23,048 nt of DNA, taken from assembly GCA_026770615.1 (NCBI GenBank), contig MU631359.1, forward strand, positions 198,898-221,945, written 5' to 3'. The position numbers and the translations under genes were made by a program. Position 1 is the stretch's first letter. Every line of letters begins with the position of its first letter. This DNA comes from Pavlovales sp. CCMP2436 (lineage: Eukaryota; Haptophyta; Pavlovophyceae; Pavlovales). Shown here one piece after another: positions 1-7,945 of this stretch. Under the pieces are notes generated by a model. That model was not told the DNA's origin, searched no databases, and saw nothing but the letters and a program-made list of their open reading frames with translations.

Positions 1-1
1 C

Positions 2-406
2 AGCGCGGCGGGCGCGCCCCTGTTCGCGCGGGCGTGGGGCGCGCTCGCCGGCGCGATGATCTCGGTGTGCGTGCTCACGCCCGGCCCGCTGTGGTGCCAA
101 CTCTTCGGGTCGGTGGACGCGCATCGGATTGAGCTCCTCTCAGCCTGCTCCACACTCGCAGCGTCGGGCATCGCGATCGGCGTCTGGGCGCAATGGTACG
201 ACACGTTCAAGTCAGTCGGCCACGCGCTCCGCCTCGGCGCGATGATCGCGGTCGTGTTCGCCGTCGGCGTGGGCGTCGGGCTGCATGACGAGGTGGACGG
301 CTCGGTGCAGTCGTGGCAGGCGCTCAAGGCGGCGCGTGACATGCGCAACCTCGCCGGCTGCTTCGGGAGGAGGGGCGGCGGCTGGCAGCGAAACCGCTCG
401 ATCTGA
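2..406 (+). CDS. 3' end of a membrane-protein gene (partial)
   Basis: The frame is open from the left edge of the window to TGA at 404-406, so the start lies outside; the first internal ATG (56) need not be the real start. About 134 codons are visible. The protein has two or three hydrophobic stretches, near nt 30-100 (ALAGAMISVCVL), 140-200 (LAASGIAIGVWAQW) and 235-285 (LGAMIAVVFAVGVGVGL). It ends in a charged tail rich in Arg and Gly. This looks like the last transmembrane helices and cytosolic tail of an integral membrane protein. The G/C-rich third positions match the other coding blocks here. I do not recognise the family. It ends with TGA, like the other well-supported genes of the window. 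Confidence 0.55.
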   Translation, partial: SAAGAPLFARAWGALAGAMISVCVLTPGPLWCQLFGSVDAHRIELLSACSTLAASGIAIGVWAQWYDTFKSVGHALRLGAMIAVVFAVGVGVGLHDEVDGSVQSWQALKAARDMRNLAGCFGRRGGGWQRNRSI

Positions 407-871
407 ACGAGAGCGCTATGAGCGGGCGGGGCGCTGTCCGTTCAGTAAAGATCCGTCGAAATGCAAGAATAGAAAACTTAAATATATTATACGGCCAGTG
501 GGGAAGAGCCCGACAAAACTACGGGGCTGCCTACTGAGGCCAAGTCCTGGACCCCATCAAAAGAGTGTACCCGACTAGCTTTATGTATTTTAGATTTACT
601 GCATTGGCCGGCCATACCCGAAGGTCTCCATTTCTGGCTGAATATTGGCCAAATATCAACGGTCGCTGGCCGATGCACATTGGCCGATGGCTATCATCGG
701 GTCGGATAACAAAACGCCGCGGACGGAGTCCAGCGTGCGCGTGTACAGTAGTATGCCGGATCAAGACTCAAAATAAAAATCGCCAGCGGCGCCACCTTCG
801 CCTACACCGGATGCCCATCATCTTGTAACGTTACTTGTAAGTTTAACAGCATTCACACTCATCCTGGCAAC
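407..871. other. Non-coding stretch, nothing recognised
   Basis: No convincing gene. Short ORFs on both strands overlap each other and lack coding character. Between about 604 and 690 the word TGGCCGATG and close variants recur, but without regular spacing. Confidence 0.4.
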
Positions 872-1300
872 GGGTCGAAATCCCATTTAGTGGCGCGATT
901 CCGCACTGGGGAGGGAGAAAAGTGGTGGCTGGACAAAGAAGTAAACATTGGTCACCCCTGCGCGCTAAGTGTCGATAGCTGATGTCAAATAGAGCTCTCC
1001 TCGACGTTCGGAGCCCACCTCGTGTGCCTATCAGGTGCCTCTAGGGTCGACAACCTACTTAATGTAACTAACATTTCCGATACTCAGTTTTTGGAAGCGA
1101 AAAGAAAGTCATGGTTCCCGAAGTGGTACCGCAAAGTTAGTTGCAGATTCGGAAAAGGGGCGGTGCCTCATTCCCGAATCTGCGACTAACTCCGCAGGGT
1201 GCCCCATTCCCGAGTCTGCAACTAACTCCGCAGTACCACCTCCGGTTCCTAAATTGCTCCGGAGGATTTTCACCGGATTTTTTTTCCAATTTCCCCCCAG
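872..1300. repeat. Diverged tandem unit, copy 1
   Basis: This unit starts at GGGTCGAAATCC and recurs at 1454-1852, about 580 bp downstream, with many shared blocks (for example CCGCACTGGGGAGG, CCCCTGCGCGCTAAGTG, TAACATTTCCGAT, AAGAAAGTCATGGTTCCCGA, GGATTTTCACCGGA). The copies differ by many substitutions, so the duplication is old. Each holds a large imperfect palindrome in its second half. In this copy the 3' arm is itself doubled with a 36-bp period (1174 and 1210). It has no credible protein-coding frame. A non-autonomous mobile element or a structured-RNA locus are both possible. Confidence 0.75.
1123..1239. repeat. Imperfect palindrome of unit 1 (30-bp arms)
   Basis: The left arm 1123-1152 pairs with 1210-1239. 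All mismatches are transitions, which would be G-U or A-C pairs in RNA. A second, shorter 3' arm lies at 1174-1191 and pairs with 1135-1152 with one mismatch. The left arm can therefore form either of two alternative hairpins. Confidence 0.7.
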
Positions 1301-1453
1301 ACTGGCCAGTAATTAAGATTTTAACCCCAACGCTACTACCTATGTATCGTATGGCTACCTGCCTGGGGCGGTGCTTCCTAAGTGTAAGAACGTATTATAA
1401 ATGAATGCAATATATTGCACTTGTTTTACATAGGTTTGGTTCAGGGTTGGGGT

Positions 1454-1852
1454 GGGTCGAAATCCGAATTAGTGGCGCAATTCCGCACTGGGGAGGGGGA
1501 AAAGTTGTGGGCGGGACGAAGTAGTAGACATTCTTCGCCCCTGCGCGCTAAGTGCCAATAGCTGTTGTCAAATAGAGCCCTTCTCGACGGTTGTAGCCTG
1601 CCTCATGTGCCTCTCGAGTGCATCTGGGGTCGACAACATGCTAAAAGTAGCTAACATTTCCGATCCTCAGGCTCAGCGCTCGGAAGCGATAAGAAAGTCA
1701 TGGTTCCCGATGAGGTACAGAGCAGTTAGATACAGATTCTTGAATGAGGCGCCGCCCTATTCACGAATCTGCATCTAACTCCTCTGTGCCCAACCCGGTT
1801 CGTGAGTTACTCCGAAGGATTTTCACCGGACTTTTTCGTAATTTTCCCCCAG
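1454..1852. repeat. Diverged tandem unit, copy 2
   Basis: Second copy of the unit at 872-1300, in the same orientation. It has only one 3' palindrome arm, so it is about 30 bp shorter in that part. After its end the sequence passes straight into a short AT-rich direct repeat (1855-1937). Confidence 0.75.
1714..1790. repeat. Imperfect palindrome of unit 2 (26-bp arms)
   Basis: The left arm 1714-1739 pairs with 1765-1790 with three mismatches and a 25-nt loop. Its arms differ in sequence from those of unit 1, but several changes occur on both sides so that pairing is kept. Confidence 0.7.
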
Positions 1853-1854
1853 AA

Positions 1855-1937
1855 AATTTTTCAAGGTAATAATAGTGACCGTATTATCCGGGGGAGAATC
1901 AATTTTTTCAAGATAATAATAGTGACCGTATTATCCG
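1855..1937. repeat. AT-rich direct repeat, two copies
   Basis: About 36 bp ending in GTGACCGTATTATCCG occurs at 1855-1890 and again at 1901-1937, almost unchanged. The second copy contains a short inverted repeat, GATAATA and TATTATC, around 10 nt. Confidence 0.8.
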
Positions 1938-2104
1938 CATACAGCTAGTCCTGTGTGCTTTAGATCCCCTATATATCCTCAACAAATCCTCGGCCACTCC
2001 ATCGGCCAGCACTTAGTCATATCTGACAGATCTTCGGCCAGTGGCCGGCGAATAAACAGTTAAATAAAAACAATTTCCAAGTTAGTTTCTATCGCCGGTC
2101 GTCG

Positions 2105-2262
2105 TACACGCTCGTGGCCTACTCGCTGGTCTACACGCTCGCGGTCTGGCGCTCGTGGCCTACGCGCTCGCGGCCTAGTGCTCTTGGCCTAGCACGCGCT
2201 GCCTGGCGCTCTCGACATACGCGCTCGCGCGCCCTACGCGCTCGTGGTCTACTCGCTCGCGG
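2105..2262. repeat. GC-rich minisatellite, ~15-bp degenerate unit
   Basis: Variants of CGCTCGTGGCCTA follow each other about ten times, with GTGG, GCGG and TTGG variants and small length changes. Long ORFs crossing it are by-products of the repeat. Confidence 0.75.
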
Positions 2263-2939
2263 AGGATGTCACTGCGACAGAATGTCAATAATTGTTAGCT
2301 TCGGCGAAGACGAAGCAGGATTCGCTCTCCAGGTGGCTCGGGCGTGCGCCTCCGCCTGCTGCAACAGGCGCTGTGGCGTTCATCCCGACACATTAGGAAA
2401 CCCGCAAAAATCGTCGGTTCATACCCATCGGTCAAAATAAGTCAGAACTGACGGATCCAGATCAGGATCCCAGATCTTCGGTCAAGCAAGGGTGGTAAGG
2501 GTAGGCAACGGAGGCTTCCGCTCAAAAATAGGTTGAGCCCGTAAAAATTCCGGAATCGAGGTTTCCGGCGTTCAAGTCCCGTCTCGGTTCTCTTTGCCCT
2601 TTTAGCGCAGCGCGGCGGGAAGGCCGCGGAGCGCGCGGCCACCGGCTTGTAGTCGTTGGAGAAGCCCTGGGCACGCCCGCACGTCCCGCCCGCGCGCGCC
2701 CGTGGACGCGAAATCACGCACGATAAGCACTGGTAGCGTGTCGGACTGAAGGGACGGGGACGTGCATGCAGCGCGTTACCTGCGCTGGAAATAAAATAAA
2801 ACGCAAATTAGGTAAAGCGCAGGGAGGAGGATCAGCTGGGAAGCAGCCATAGCACTTCGAAATTCGGCAATCACGCATGCCCGCAGCCTCCCGCAGCACA
2901 TCCAGGAGGAGTTTAATCTACGCAGACCGGAGAATGTAG
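2263..2939. other. No gene recognised; GC-rich patch at 2600-2715
   Basis: A minus-strand frame through 2717-2600 has some coding flavour (GFSNDYKPVAA near 2670-2640) but no family, start or splice sites I can defend. A tRNA-like B-box word, GTTCAAGTC at 2573, has no acceptor stem or D-arm around it. Confidence 0.3.
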
Positions 2940-3215
2940 GTGACCCTATGGGCAACAACCTTGACCACAGGCAAATCAATAACGTATGGCCAATCGAAGC
3001 TCCAAGCAAAGTACGGGCCGCCTCACTACGGGCCAAATCAGGCAGCATGGATGAACGATAACATGCTCCACAGCATCGCCACATGCGTAGGCAAGGATGT
3101 GGTGCCGATCAAGAGATTGGAGCAGGAGCAAGTGCATAAGTTCATCGCGATCTACCGCGCTGAGCCACTGGACGGCCTCTCACCATACAGCGCGAACGGT
3201 AATGAATGGAAATAA
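2940..3215 (+). CDS. Weak hypothetical ORF, possibly an exon fragment
   Basis: An ATG at 2940 or 2948 region opens a frame of about 90 codons that ends in TAA at 3213-3215. Its second half (for example KRLEQEQVHKFIAIYRAEP) reads like a folded, charged protein. An adjacent frame over 2885-3050 also looks coding-like (PENVGDPMGNNLDHRQ), so a frameshift or a splice site may lie near 3030-3060. I cannot name a family. Downstream there is only simple sequence. Confidence 0.25.
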   Translation: MTLWATTLTTGKSITYGQSKLQAKYGPPHYGPNQAAWMNDNMLHSIATCVGKDVVPIKRLEQEQVHKFIAIYRAEPLDGLSPYSANGNEWK

Positions 3216-3533
3216 AGATGACTAAACTAAAACGGCGGGAAGAGGGGAGAGGGGGGGGATGAGTGTGGGGGTGTGGGTGTGGTGGTGATGGGGACGGTGG
3301 CAGTGGCAGCCGCAGCAGCTCGAAAGAAGGAGACGGCAAGCTGTGGTGTAACTCGAAAGTGGGCGGCTGGGACGAGGACGACAGCGGCACATTAAAGGTG
3401 GCGGCGGCGGCGACAATGTGGCAAGGACATCGGCGTGTCCAGCAACACAACGATATATTTTTTTTCAGTGGTGGTCAAGCAGCACAGGCGCATCTGAAGA
3501 CCTGCTGGAACGGCGGATTCACTTGCAAACGTA
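3216..3533. other. Simple-sequence-rich region, no gene
   Basis: G-rich tracts at 3236-3300, GGC repeats near 3400-3415 and a T run at 3457-3465. A 28-bp word at 3341-3368 recurs with one indel at 5692-5718. On the minus strand a frame over 3530-3430 reads HNDITFASES and onward, which resembles a frame in the related copy at 7800-7760. That is not enough to call a gene. Confidence 0.35.
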
Positions 3534-3585
3534 ATGTCGTTATGAACCGATGACGATAAGTGGACTCGAGCGGAATAAATTATAT
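3534..3585. repeat. Dispersed ~50-bp repeat, copy 1
   Basis: It shares GTCGTTATGAACCGATGA and CTCGAGCGGAATAAATTA with 7785-7832, same orientation, separated by a few variable bases. It contains AATAAA on the plus strand. The role is unknown; it may be the end of a mobile element. Confidence 0.65.
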
Positions 3586-3870
3586 ACTAATAATAACAAG
3601 AAGAAGAATATTACTAATAATAACAATAATTGTTGTGATAGTAACAATAATTTCTATGATTAATAATTTTCATAGTTGCATCCTGACGGCCTGCCCATTT
3701 ATTGGTTTTATTAGTATTACTACTATTATTTTTGTTGTTGTTGGTTTTTGTTCTTTTGAGAAGAAGAAGAAGAAGAGTAGTAGTAATAAAAAAAAAAAAT
3801 TGTGATAGTAATAATAATTGCTATAATTTCAATGTGTAATCTTTATTTTTGTTGTCATTTTTTTTTTGGG
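3586..3870. repeat. AT-rich microsatellite block
   Basis: Mixed AAT, ATT and GAA repeats, a GAAGAAGAAGAAGAA tract near 3758-3774 and an A run at 3788-3799. No gene. The block lies downstream, on the coding strand, of the last visible DUF6729-like exon. Confidence 0.7.
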
Positions 3871-3935
3871 TACCGTTCATACGATTATTAAAGCTGTACT
3901 ACAGCAAGAGATGTATCTTATAGTACTTAAGCTAC

Positions 3936-4052
3936 CTGCTCATGCCAGAGGTGCAATTTCCAGTAGCGTTTGGTGTGCTGCTCGAGGAGCGTGGACGAGA
4001 GGGCCTCCGGCCAGGTGCCATCGTCAAACAGTGATACCATCAAGTCGATCAC
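3936..4052 (-). CDS. DUF6729-like gene, internal exon (39 codons)
   Basis: A clean exon of exactly 117 nt in phase 0. It is preceded on the minus strand by a pyrimidine-rich tract and a CAG acceptor (AG at 4054-4053) and followed by CAG/GTAGCT (GT at 3935-3934). It encodes VIDLMVSLFDDGTWPEALS and a basic, aromatic end (YWKLHLWHEQ). It joins in phase to the upstream piece ending LDNE at 4262 across a 209-nt GT-AG intron. The combined pattern, FPEHLTYRSGLD then a V-D-L-x3-LF-x2-G run, fits the region downstream of the zinc-binding part in DUF6729-type proteins. That assignment is from memory of the family, not from a search. No further exon was found downstream, where the sequence becomes microsatellite. 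Confidence 0.6.
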
Positions 4053-4261
4053 CTGCGATCAAATATATAAAAAGCGGAGGAGGGAGTGTGAGGGGAGAGG
4101 GGGGGGCATCACATTATATCATTTATTTTAGTTCAGTATTAGTACGAGTATAACAATGCAATGCAGGAGAGAGGGGGGGTGCACCTGGATTGAGTGAGCC
4201 AGTGTGTTCGACATTAGGCAGCAAGTTAGCGGACAGCGGGCAGCAGACAACGATCGGTCAC

Positions 4262-4825
4262 CTCATTGTCGAGGCCACTACGGTACGTGAGGTGTTCCGG
4301 AAAGGAGGCGCCGAGGCCGACCCGGCAGCGGCGGCAGCGAGCGACCGTACAGCTTAGAGCCCTCCACCTCCTTGTCATCGCTACCGGTGCTGCTCCTGCA
4401 CTCCTCCTCCGATCGCGGCATTTTGTGCCGCCTACTTCTCCACCTCCTCCTCCGGCCTCAAGCCGAACGCCATCGCGACCGCGTGCGCTGCTGCCAGCGT
4501 CGCCTGCGCTGACACCTTGCGCGAGGCTGCCCTCATCTTGCAGTGGCTACAGATATAGCCGCGACATGACGAAGTAGTGCTCGTGGAGGGCGCAGAGGCG
4601 GCGGCAGAGGGTGTTGGGCTAGAAGCAGTGCGGCGTGACGCTATCAGCCGAGCAGCACACGCCGCACGGCGGCATTTGCCTTAACTGCACGTCCGGGAAC
4701 CAGCTATCTATGTCGCGGCAGTACGCCTCGTTGATCGGGCCGAGTGCGAGCTTCTTGCAGGCCACGCGTGCGCGCGCAGCTCGAAGTCGCCAGCACTCTC
4801 CGGCACCAGTCTCCTCCCTGCGCAT
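4262..4825 (-). pseudogene. DUF6729-like protein, frameshifted upstream part
   Basis: Coding character moves between frames along the minus strand. From 4825 to about 4560 there is a cysteine-rich part with MPPCGVCCSADSVTPHCF, a TAG at 4621-4619, then PNTLCRRL and HEHYFVMSR. A one-base shift gives GYICSHCKM and a helical stretch down to about 4430. Another frame reads SDDKEVEGSKLYGRSLPP. A last shift gives LGASFPEHLTYRSGLDNE, ending at a GAG/GTGACC donor. The order C-x2-C ... R ... YFVMSRxYxCxxC is that of a DUF6729 zinc-binding fold. At least two frameshifts plus the TAG argue for a decayed copy, although a fast-evolving gene with unseen introns cannot be excluded. These proteins are often linked to mobile DNA; function here is inferred only. 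Confidence 0.5.
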
Positions 4826-5512
4826 GTTCAGCAGCCGCCGTCATCGCCATGCCGTCGCCCGTGAGCTCCTTCTGGTGCCGCCGCTAAAGGGCGCGACGGA
4901 AGACGAGGAAGAGGCACTCGCCGTTGAGGCCGCGGCCTCCTCACTACTGCCGCCACTGCTGGCAAGAAGGTCGACCTCACGAAGAAGGTCGACCTTGCGC
5001 GCCGCTCCTTCCCCTCCTTCTCCTCCGTCGACTCGGACGTCTGCTTCCTCTGCGCCCTGTCTTTGTTCTGGCCCGTCCTGGCCACGAGGAAGCGGAAGGC
5101 CGATGTTGCGCCGCAGGAGGTAAGGAAGGGAAGGAGGGAATGGGTTAGCATGGGAGCGAGCGAGCAGGGAGCGAGCGAGCAGGGCGGTACCCGCTCGTGT
5201 ACTGTACGAGGCGGCGTTGGCCGTTGGGCCTTTGGCTATATTTAGGTCTTTACCTCGACGCCTAGTAATTAGAGAGTCTATAGCACGAAAAGAGTTAAGA
5301 TCTTTACCTTTAACATCGAGAGTATGTGGTACATAAAGATCCACCAGAACCGTATTATTGCCCATCCTGGCTCTTTTTCGGTAGTGGTGGAGCTCTAATA
5401 AAAAAACACCTAAAGGAGAAAAGGAGAAAAGGAAGGGGGAGAGAAAAGCGAAAAGGGGAAGGGGAGGGGGGGGAGAAGAGGGGAGAGTAAGAAGGGCCTC
5501 GTGAAGAAGCAC
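4826..5512 (-). other. Low-complexity ORF region upstream of the DUF6729-like remains
   Basis: A 223-codon minus frame (5512-4841) is open, but it is mostly Ser/Ala/Glu/Pro-rich and its 5' half lies over purine-rich simple sequence (5400-5490). Its 3' half (KVDLLREVDLLASSGG, from an 18-bp tandem repeat near 4964-5000) could be a disordered N-terminal region of the downstream gene. Two other frames are also open here, so I do not call a CDS. Confidence 0.3.
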
Positions 5513-5789
5513 GCATGCAGTCGCAAATATTGGCTAGCTGACTGTATAGTTACTTAACTGTGTAACTGATTAATTTATTTTTTTGTTTGTAAATTCTAAA
5601 TTGTTTACGGTGCGCACTCTGTTGCGATTGATTTCACTCAATCTATGCAACAGTTGCGCCACTTGCCGGGGCAACTAGCCCCCATACGCAACTGTGGTGT
5701 AGTCGAAAGTGGGCAGCTAGCCTCCCGGGGACTCCGGACGTTTAACTAGAAACTTTCACACAATCGGTCAAAAGGGGCAAAATCCCGAG
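5513..5789. other. Upstream region of the ARM/BTB gene
   Basis: No TATA box or known promoter element is recognisable. It holds a T-rich patch (5570-5610) and GTTGCG/CAACAG-type short inverted words at 5625-5690. The word shared with 3341-3368 lies at 5692-5718. The ATG at 5790 sits in CCGAGATGG, with G at +4, a good start context. Confidence 0.4.
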
Positions 5790-7034
5790 ATGGCGGCCAA
5801 CCTCCCTTGGGCCAACGACATTGAGGCGCTGGTGGCGCGCCTGCGGGGCCCAGACGCCGTGGACCAGGCGCGCGCTGTTCACTCGCTGGCACGGCTGGCC
5901 CACAACAGCGCGAGCCTCCGCGTACCCATTGTCGCCGCGGGCGCGCTGCCGCCGCTCATGGAGTTGCTGCGCGCTGGCACCGCGAACAACATGGCAGCTT
6001 ACACGATTGGAGAGCTGTCCAAGGATGTGGCCAACCGCGCGCTTTTCATCACCGCCGGCGCGCTGCCGCCGCTCGTGGAGCTGCTGCGCGCTGGTTCCGA
6101 GGGCGACAAGGTAATCGTAATGGCTGCGATTGGAGAGCTAGCCAAGGATGCGGCCACCCGCGCTCTCCTCGTCGGCGAGGGTGCGCTGCCACCGCTCGTG
6201 GAGCTGCTGCGCGCTGGCTCCGCAGTCGCTAAGGCGAGCGTAGCGTCTCTACTGGTAGAACTGGTACCAGGGATGCAGCTCGAGTGCAATGCCCTGCGCG
6301 CCGAGATCAGCGCTCTGCGAACAGAGCGCGATGCGCTCACCGAGGGCTTCGAGTCGCTTGCGTCGCTCGTTGGCCCGGCCGCAGAGGGGCACGACGTGGT
6401 CTTCCGCTTGCCTGGCGGCGAGCGGATTGGCGGCAGCAGGCTGCTGCTCGCGCACGTGTCACCCTACTACGAGAGGCTGCTCCTCGGCGGCATGGCGGAG
6501 GGCACAAGCGACGTCAAGCCCGACCCGGACTTCTCGTCGGCGGCGCACATTGCGCTGCTCGGCCAGATGCACGCGCTGGGCCACGCCGCGCTCCCGGCCT
6601 CGCTCGACGTGCGGCTCGAGCTGCTCTGCCTCGCGGCCAAGGTGCGCGGCGCGCCCAGCGGCGAGGGAGGCGGCGCAGACGCGGCTGTGCGCGTATTCAA
6701 GCGGTGCGAGCGCGCGCTGCGCGACTCGCTCTGCGCTGGCAACTGCCTCGCCATGTTGCTGCGGCTCAAGCCGTACGCCGCCGAGGTGCTGGGACTCGTC
6801 GACGCGGCGCTCGCGGTGTTGGTGGTGCACGTGGCGGTGGTGCTCAAGCAACCGGAGTGGCTCGAGTTTGCAAAACAGGACACCGAGTCCGCCATGTGCA
6901 TTTTGCAGGACATCACGCTAAAGCAGGCCGGTGTCAACGCGGAGCAGGCCAGTGTCAACGCGGAGCAGGCCAGTGTCATCGCAGAGCTCGGGGGTGGCTC
7001 GGGGACGACGCACAAACGGCTGCGCGCAGCGTGA
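5790..7034 (+). CDS. ARM-repeat / coiled-coil / BTB domain protein
   Basis: An intact single-exon gene of 414 codons ending in TGA. Residues about 1-160 are armadillo-type repeats with three GALPPLVELLRAG-like motifs (near 51, 90 and 131), each about 40 residues apart. Residues 162-192 form a short coiled coil (ALRAEISALRTERDAL). Residues 200-285 fit a BTB/POZ domain: HDVVFRL, then SRLLLAHVSPYYERLLLGGM, with an acidic loop and LELLCLAAK. Residues 296-360 look like a BACK-type helical extension. The tail has a 7-residue repeat (QAxVNAE, three copies) and a basic end. ARM-BTB proteins usually act as substrate adaptors of Cullin-3 ubiquitin ligases or in protein scaffolding; the exact partner is unknown. 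The gene converges with the minus-strand MiaB gene; their stops are 336 bp apart. Confidence 0.9.
   Translation: MAANLPWANDIEALVARLRGPDAVDQARAVHSLARLAHNSASLRVPIVAAGALPPLMELLRAGTANNMAAYTIGELSKDVANRALFITAGALPPLVELLRAGSEGDKVIVMAAIGELAKDAATRALLVGEGALPPLVELLRAGSAVAKASVASLLVELVPGMQLECNALRAEISALRTERDALTEGFESLASLVGPAAEGHDVVFRLPGGERIGGSRLLLAHVSPYYERLLLGGMAEGTSDVKPDPDFSSAAHIALLGQMHALGHAALPASLDVRLELLCLAAKVRGAPSGEGGGADAAVRVFKRCERALRDSLCAGNCLAMLLRLKPYAAEVLGLVDAALAVLVVHVAVVLKQPEWLEFAKQDTESAMCILQDITLKQAGVNAEQASVNAEQASVIAELGGGSGTTHKRLRAA
6924..6986 (+). repeat. Three 21-bp tandem repeats inside the ARM/BTB gene
   Basis: The repeats start at 6924, 6945 and 6966 and keep the frame, encoding QAGVNAE, QASVNAE and QASVIAE. 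They probably extend a C-terminal helix. Confidence 0.9.
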
Positions 7035-7369
7035 GCCGCAGACACGCCGTGCAGTCGAAAGTCGAAAGTCGGCCCGGTCGCACCCTACTTCTGTAGCGAA
7101 GTGATTATTCCCTGTTGAATCGAGTCACGCGTCTCGGTCCCACTTGCCTGCACCGCGCATGAAGTGATTGCACCGCCAATCCCAATACATCCATCGCCTG
7201 CTACTAATATGTGCTATTAAGTAACTTATAAATATAAGTAGATCTCGCACCGATCGAATATATTTCGTTTGTGCAGTTACTCAAGAACTTTATATGGTCA
7301 TAAATAGAATTAGATATAAACACCATATTGATTAAATTGGTCCCTCGATAGCCACGCATCTCTGGGTGC
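7035..7369. other. Intergenic region between convergent genes
   Basis: No gene. A short tandem repeat of GTCGAAA lies at about 7053-7072. The right half is AT-rich and should hold both 3' ends, but I see no clear poly(A) signal. Confidence 0.4.
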
Positions 7370-7513
7370 TCAGTCCCACGCGCGCACGACGAGCTCGCCG
7401 GTGAGCGAGAACTTGCGCACCTTGGTGATGCGCACTGTGACGAGCGTGCCGCGCAGCTCGTCCATGTCCTCGGTAAAGAAGACGAGACGGTTAGTCTGGG
7501 TGCGGCCAATCAC
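7370..7513 (-). CDS. miaB: MiaB-type methylthiotransferase, last exon (TRAM domain)
   Basis: The exon begins after an ATAG acceptor (AG at 7515-7514) in phase 0 and runs 48 codons to TGA at 7372-7370. It starts [13 protein letters not shown] and continues to [11 protein letters not shown] and FSLTGELV. This is the C-terminal TRAM domain of the MiaB/CDK5RAP1 family, the part that binds tRNA. MiaB enzymes add a methylthio group to i6A at position 37 of tRNA using radical SAM chemistry. The wording (GRTxTNRLVFF) is closer to cyanobacterial and plastid-type proteins than to mitochondrial CDK5RAP1, so a plastid role is likely but inferred. The acceptor and first bases are echoed at 7617-7602. Confidence 0.85.
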   Translation of the reverse strand: MIGRTQTNRLVFFTEDMDELRGTLVTVRITKVRKFSLTGELVVRAWD

Positions 7514-7601
7514 CTATCAGATAGAATTGCAATGTATTAAATCATGTTATTAGTATGATAAATATTATATTTTATACTATTATATTACATTGTGGTAAAA
7601 A

Positions 7602-7622
7602 GGGTGCGGCCGACCACCTATC
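7602..7622 (-). repeat. Echo of the MiaB last-exon start
   Basis: The minus strand reads ATAG/GTGGTCGGCCGCACCC, against ATAG/GTGATTGGCCGCACCC at the real exon. The copy lies 104 bp upstream in the intron and stops after about 16 exon bases. Confidence 0.75.
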
Positions 7623-7724
7623 AGATATTATATTTGGTATTTTGGGTACTACGTATATTTGTAAATAAATAGCTCCCCGGATCATATACAATATACATTG
7701 AAATAGCAAAGGGGTGCTACACAG

Positions 7725-7760
7725 GGCCGATCACTTGCTAGGTCGCTTGGTGTTTCACTC
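7725..7760 (-). repeat. Echo of the MiaB penultimate/last exon junction without intron
   Basis: The minus strand has AACACCAAGC, as at the end of the penultimate exon, followed within about 10 bases by AAGTGATCGGCC, as at the start of the last exon. The two are separated by a 981-nt intron in the main copy, so this echo looks like a decayed spliced or pre-intron version. It has substitutions and a frame change. Confidence 0.5.
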
Positions 7761-7784
7761 TTAATATTCACTCGTGAGAGTGAC

Positions 7785-7832
7785 GTCGTTATGAACCGAT
7801 GATGAGGGGGTCTCGAGCGGAATAAATTATAT
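7785..7832. repeat. Dispersed ~50-bp repeat, copy 2
   Basis: Partner of 3534-3585, same orientation. It lies directly beside the ~70-bp inverted repeat that starts at 7836. Confidence 0.65.
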
Positions 7833-7835
7833 TTA

Positions 7836-7945
7836 CTGATAGGGATTCAAGCTGGCGTCTGACTGTTCTGAATGTTGTGCTGGTCTGAGCGCTGCATCGC
7901 CCATTGCCTGCTGCGTGCCTTAGTCGGCTGCGCTGGCTTGGGCGC
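7836..7945 (-). repeat. ~70-bp dispersed repeat, copy 1 (extended)
   Basis: On the minus strand it reads AATGGGCGATGCAGCGCTCA and onward to CCCTATCAG. Copy 2 (8151-8220) lies in opposite orientation, and copy 3 (10097-10201) matches this one beyond the 70-bp core. Copies 1 and 2 frame a 385-bp segment as terminal inverted repeats with roughly 84% identity. All copies lie in introns of the MiaB gene. Confidence 0.75.

Noticed and set aside
868..890. GGGTCGAAATCCC as a SINE/tRNA B box
   Set aside because: It does not match the GWTCRANNC consensus at the third base, and no A box lies at the right distance.
2560..2600. tRNA-like B-box word GTTCAAGTC
   Set aside because: No matching acceptor stem, D-arm or anticodon arm can be drawn around it; the neighbouring inverted repeat does not fit a tRNA.
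4635..5123. Plus-strand 162-codon ORF
   Set aside because: Ser/Pro/Arg-rich shadow opposite the DUF6729-like remains; no motif.
6284..7096. Long ORFs in other frames and on the minus strand over the ARM/BTB gene
   Set aside because: Arg/Ala/Pro-rich shadows of a GC-rich gene; only the 5790-7034 frame shows domains.
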